Part shown: positions 61,557 to 64,000 of the stretch, piece after piece | Layout of the letters: each line of letters starts with the position of its first letter | Position numbering within the stretch: position 1 is the stretch's first letter | NCBI RefSeq assembly: GCF_016862895.1 | Contig: NZ_BONV01000009.1 | Coordinates: forward strand, 62,001-126,000 | Source of the DNA: Planotetraspora kaengkrachanensis | GTDB taxonomy: Bacteria; Actinomycetota; Actinomycetes; Streptosporangiales; Streptosporangiaceae | Direction of reading: 5' to 3' | DNA length: 64,000 nt | The notes under the pieces: model-generated | The model's input: only the letters and a program-made list of their open reading frames with translations | Database searches by the model: none | Told to the model about the DNA's origin: nothing | Made by a program: the position numbers and the translations under genes

Positions 61557-64000
61557 TTACGGCCGGGTCACCGTGCGGGGGACGTTGTAGCCCTCCACCC
61601 GCAGGGCGGGCCGGTCGGAAGGCAGCGCCTCAGCCGGCCAGGAGAGGGTGACTGCCCGCGACTCCCCGGGCAGCAGCCACAGGTAGTTGTCTCCGTAGAG
61701 GGTCGGCAGCACCCGCCCACCGGTCCGGTCGTCCAGGAGCGACAGCCGGACCATCGCCGCGACCACCGGGCCGTCGTTCGTGACCGTCGCGGTGAGCGAG
61801 CGGCGCGTCCCGGTCGTGGCCTCCCGCGCGGCGCGGGCCGACACCTGCGCCTGAGGGACGTCGTTGAGCGCCCTCATGTGGGCGGCCTCCCGGTACCGCC
61901 AGTACACGTTCTCCGACAACACGCGGCCCTCGGCGTCCTCCAGGGTGAGCCGGAGGAGATGGAGGTCGGGCATGCCGGGCGCCCACCCCGCAGTGAACGC
62001 CCTCTCCGTGGCCGACGGTGGCACGTCGACCCGCGTCCGCCGGGAGGCGCCGAGCGGCCGGCCGGCGAGGTCGAAGGCGGCCGCCGTCACCGTCACGCCG
62101 GTGAGCGCCCGAGGGGTGTGGTTCACGGCGACGACCCGCCACTCCTGCGGATCGGCCTGGACGTGGACCGGCTCGCACGCCTTTCTGGCTCCGAAGTAGG
62201 CGCCGTTGACGTCGAAGTCGTAGTCGTACGTCTGCCAGACCGTGCTGTGCCAGGCCGGGTGGGACATCCAGAGCATGAGGCCGCTCGCGTCCCGCCACAG
62301 GTGGGCGTTCCACGCCTCGAACATGGCGCGGAAGTTCTCGTAGTTCACGAACTGGGCCTTGCGCGTGAAGTCGTCCAGCCCGGAGGCCGCGCCGAGACGG
62401 ACCTCGATGGCGGCCTGGTAGTCCAGCGTCGCCTGGTTCCCCTTGGCACTCCAGTCGTGGTGGTACCACGGGCCGCCGATCGGCCACTCCGGCCCGCCGC
62501 CGACGAGGGAGCGCATGCTCTCCGCCGTCGGCACCACGGGCATGCCGATCTCGGTGTGGAAGCCGAAGACGCCGCCGTACGTGGACGGCGAGTGATAGCG
62601 GTCCGGCTCGATCCAGCCGTACGGGCCGCCACCGCTGACGACGCCTCCGGCCGAGTTGCTCTGGTACAGCGCGGCGGGCGCCTCCCCTTCGACGGCCTCG
62701 CGCATGCCCTTGTCGACCGGGCCGGGCGGGTCGCCCTCGTTGGCCCCGCACCACACCGCGACGCTCGGGTGGATGCGGTAGCGGCGCACGGTGTCACGCG
62801 CCAGATCCAGGAACGCCTGGTGGTCCGGCGGATCCATGGCCCACGCGTTGGGGAAGTCGTTCCACACGAGCAGGCCGTGCTCGTCGCAGGCGGCGTAGAA
62901 CTCCTCGCGGGTGCTGCTGCCCACCCAGTTGCGGATCATGGTGAAGTTCATGTCGCGGTGCATCCGCACGGCCGCGTCCATCCGCTCGGGCGGCATGCGG
63001 CGCAGCAGTTCGTCCCAGCCCCAGTTGCCGCCCCGGCAGAAGACCCGGACGCCGTTGACGCTGATCTTCAACGGGACCGTGCCGCCGCCGGAGGACGGCG
63101 GTTCGTATTCGTAGCCGAACTGGCGGATGCCGAACCGGGTGGTGCGCCGGTCGCTCTCCACGCCGTCGACCGCGGCGACCACGGTCAGGTCGTGCAGGAC
63201 GGGCTCGCCGTATCCGTTGGGCCACCACAGCTCGGGATCGCGCAGGCGCAGCCGCCCGTACGCGGCGGGGGTGAAGGCGACGTCGGCGGTGGCGCCGGCG
63301 GGAAGGGCGACGGTCTGGGAGAGCTGGACGTCGCCGAACGCGGCGGACACGGTCATCCGCCTGTCCGAGGTGCCGGCGTTGCGCACCGGTACGACGATCG
63401 TGACCTCGGCGGTGCGGGTGTCCGGCAGGTCGGGGAGCGTGGTGTCCACGCGGGGGTCGCCGATGACCGCGTCGCCGGTCGAGCGGAGCCGCACGTGGTT
63501 CCAGATGCCCGCGGCGCGGTCGCGTACGGCCGGCATCCAGTCCCAGCCGGAGGAGGCCAGGTAGGTCGGCGAGTTGCGGTTCATCATGTCGGCCCCGGCG
63601 TCCACCCATGACCGGCCGGCCGGTCCCTTGTCGGCGGGGCTGCCGGGGAAGGGCATCGGGGTGATCTTCACCGCCAGGACCTGTTCACCGCCGGCGGCCA
63701 GCAGCTCCGTGACGTCGTGCGCGGCCCGCGCGAAGGGGTAGGTGAGCGTCCCGGTCCTGCGGCCGTTGAGCCAGATGTCGGCCGTGTGGTTGACGCCGTC
63801 GAACTCCAGCCAGATGTGGCGGCCGGGGCCTGCGCGCAGTTCGACGGGCAGGCGGAAGCCGCGCCGGTACCACCACGAGTGCCGCGAGAGCGCCTCGGGG
63901 ATGTGGAGGTTGCCGAACCCGGCCACCGGGTCGGGCAGGCGGCCCTGGTCCACCAGCGAGGTGAGCACGGTTCCGGGGACGGTGGCAGGCAGCCAGCGGC
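61557..64000 (-). CDS. GH2 exo-glycosidase (exo-beta-glucosaminidase-like), 5' end missing
   Basis: At least 814 codons; the frame stays open to the window edge (ATVPGTVLTSLVDQGRLPDP at the visible start), so the N-terminus and any signal peptide lie beyond. Domains in order: sugar-binding jelly roll (WWYRRGFRLP, HTADIWLNGRRTG), Ig-like domain, TIM barrel with acid/base Glu in WCGANEGDPPG and likely nucleophile Glu in GFHTEIGMP, then two C-terminal beta-domains. The order matches exo-beta-D-glucosaminidase and beta-mannosidase relatives, which trim chitosan or mannan ends. Confidence 0.9.
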   Translation of the reverse strand, partial: RWLPATVPGTVLTSLVDQGRLPDPVAGFGNLHIPEALSRHSWWYRRGFRLPVELRAGPGRHIWLEFDGVNHTADIWLNGRRTGTLTYPFARAAHDVTELLAAGGEQVLAVKITPMPFPGSPADKGPAGRSWVDAGADMMNRNSPTYLASSGWDWMPAVRDRAAGIWNHVRLRSTGDAVIGDPRVDTTLPDLPDTRTAEVTIVVPVRNAGTSDRRMTVSAAFGDVQLSQTVALPAGATADVAFTPAAYGRLRLRDPELWWPNGYGEPVLHDLTVVAAVDGVESDRRTTRFGIRQFGYEYEPPSSGGGTVPLKISVNGVRVFCRGGNWGWDELLRRMPPERMDAAVRMHRDMNFTMIRNWVGSSTREEFYAACDEHGLLVWNDFPNAWAMDPPDHQAFLDLARDTVRRYRIHPSVAVWCGANEGDPPGPVDKGMREAVEGEAPAALYQSNSAGGVVSGGGPYGWIEPDRYHSPSTYGGVFGFHTEIGMPVVPTAESMRSLVGGGPEWPIGGPWYHHDWSAKGNQATLDYQAAIEVRLGAASGLDDFTRKAQFVNYENFRAMFEAWNAHLWRDASGLMLWMSHPAWHSTVWQTYDYDFDVNGAYFGARKACEPVHVQADPQEWRVVAVNHTPRALTGVTVTAAAFDLAGRPLGASRRTRVDVPPSATERAFTAGWAPGMPDLHLLRLTLEDAEGRVLSENVYWRYREAAHMRALNDVPQAQVSARAAREATTGTRRSLTATVTNDGPVVAAMVRLSLLDDRTGGRVLPTLYGDNYLWLLPGESRAVTLSWPAEALPSDRPALRVEGYNVPRTVTRP

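Overview
The window is GC-rich, codon-biased chromosomal DNA of an actinomycete. The genus cannot be fixed from the sequence. A filamentous actinomycete (for example Streptosporangiales) fits the many two-component, LysR, IclR, MarR, PadR and ECF regulators, the secreted hydrolases, and terminators that are GC stems without U-tracts. No rRNA, tRNA, complete insertion sequence or CRISPR array was found.

Layout. 1-8.5 kb: end of a fatty-acid desaturase, aldo/keto reductase, MFS exporter, a catalytically dead integrase-like protein, membrane acyltransferase, a NarL-type two-component pair, and an M1 peptidase lipoprotein. 8.5-11.3 kb: a 39-residue Cys-Cys/Arg/Trp peptide gene, then an ABC exporter, then two oppositely oriented arrays of a 12-bp motif repeated every 53 bp. 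11.4-25.3 kb: a large accessory island. It holds a five-gene operon (unknown beta-rich protein, lytic transglycosylase with M15-like domain, small protein, transthyretin-like repeat scaffold, papain-like protease). Facing it is an operon of subtilisin-like protease, sigma factor and a small TTR-like protein. Next to these are a divergent TPR-CHAT protease and a heterodimeric ABC exporter with complementary degenerate ATP sites. 25.3-35.2 kb: SDRs, LysR regulators, HAD hydrolase, secreted S15 peptidase, thioesterase, cupin and GNAT genes, with a three-copy 70-bp intergenic repeat. 35.4-38.5 kb: a patch with signs of transfer (proteobacterial-looking hemE, an IS21 istB-like tail, other coding remnants). 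38.6-51.7 kb: regulators with visible operators (MarR, PadR), XRE regulator, SDR, acetamidase, Tat-secreted phospholipase C, MFS/ECF-sigma/SnoaL operon, MacB-type ABC operon. 51.7-61.5 kb: an aromatic-acid module: pcaF-pcaI-pcaJ, an SsuABC/TauABC-like transporter, two IclR regulators and a secreted tannase/feruloyl-esterase-family enzyme. 61.6-64 kb: a GH2 exo-glycosidase running off the end.

How it fits together. The strongest candidates for undescribed biology are (i) the Arg/Trp-rich peptide with its own exporter and an intervening hairpin, and (ii) the multi-protease island. In that island three cytosolic proteases of unrelated clans (S8, C1, CHAT), a dedicated sigma factor and TTR-like adaptor proteins look like an inducible conflict or cell-death system. 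A shared GTTCTC-N5-GAAC site before pcaF and before the transporter's binding-protein gene suggests that one IclR regulator controls uptake and beta-ketoadipate degradation together.
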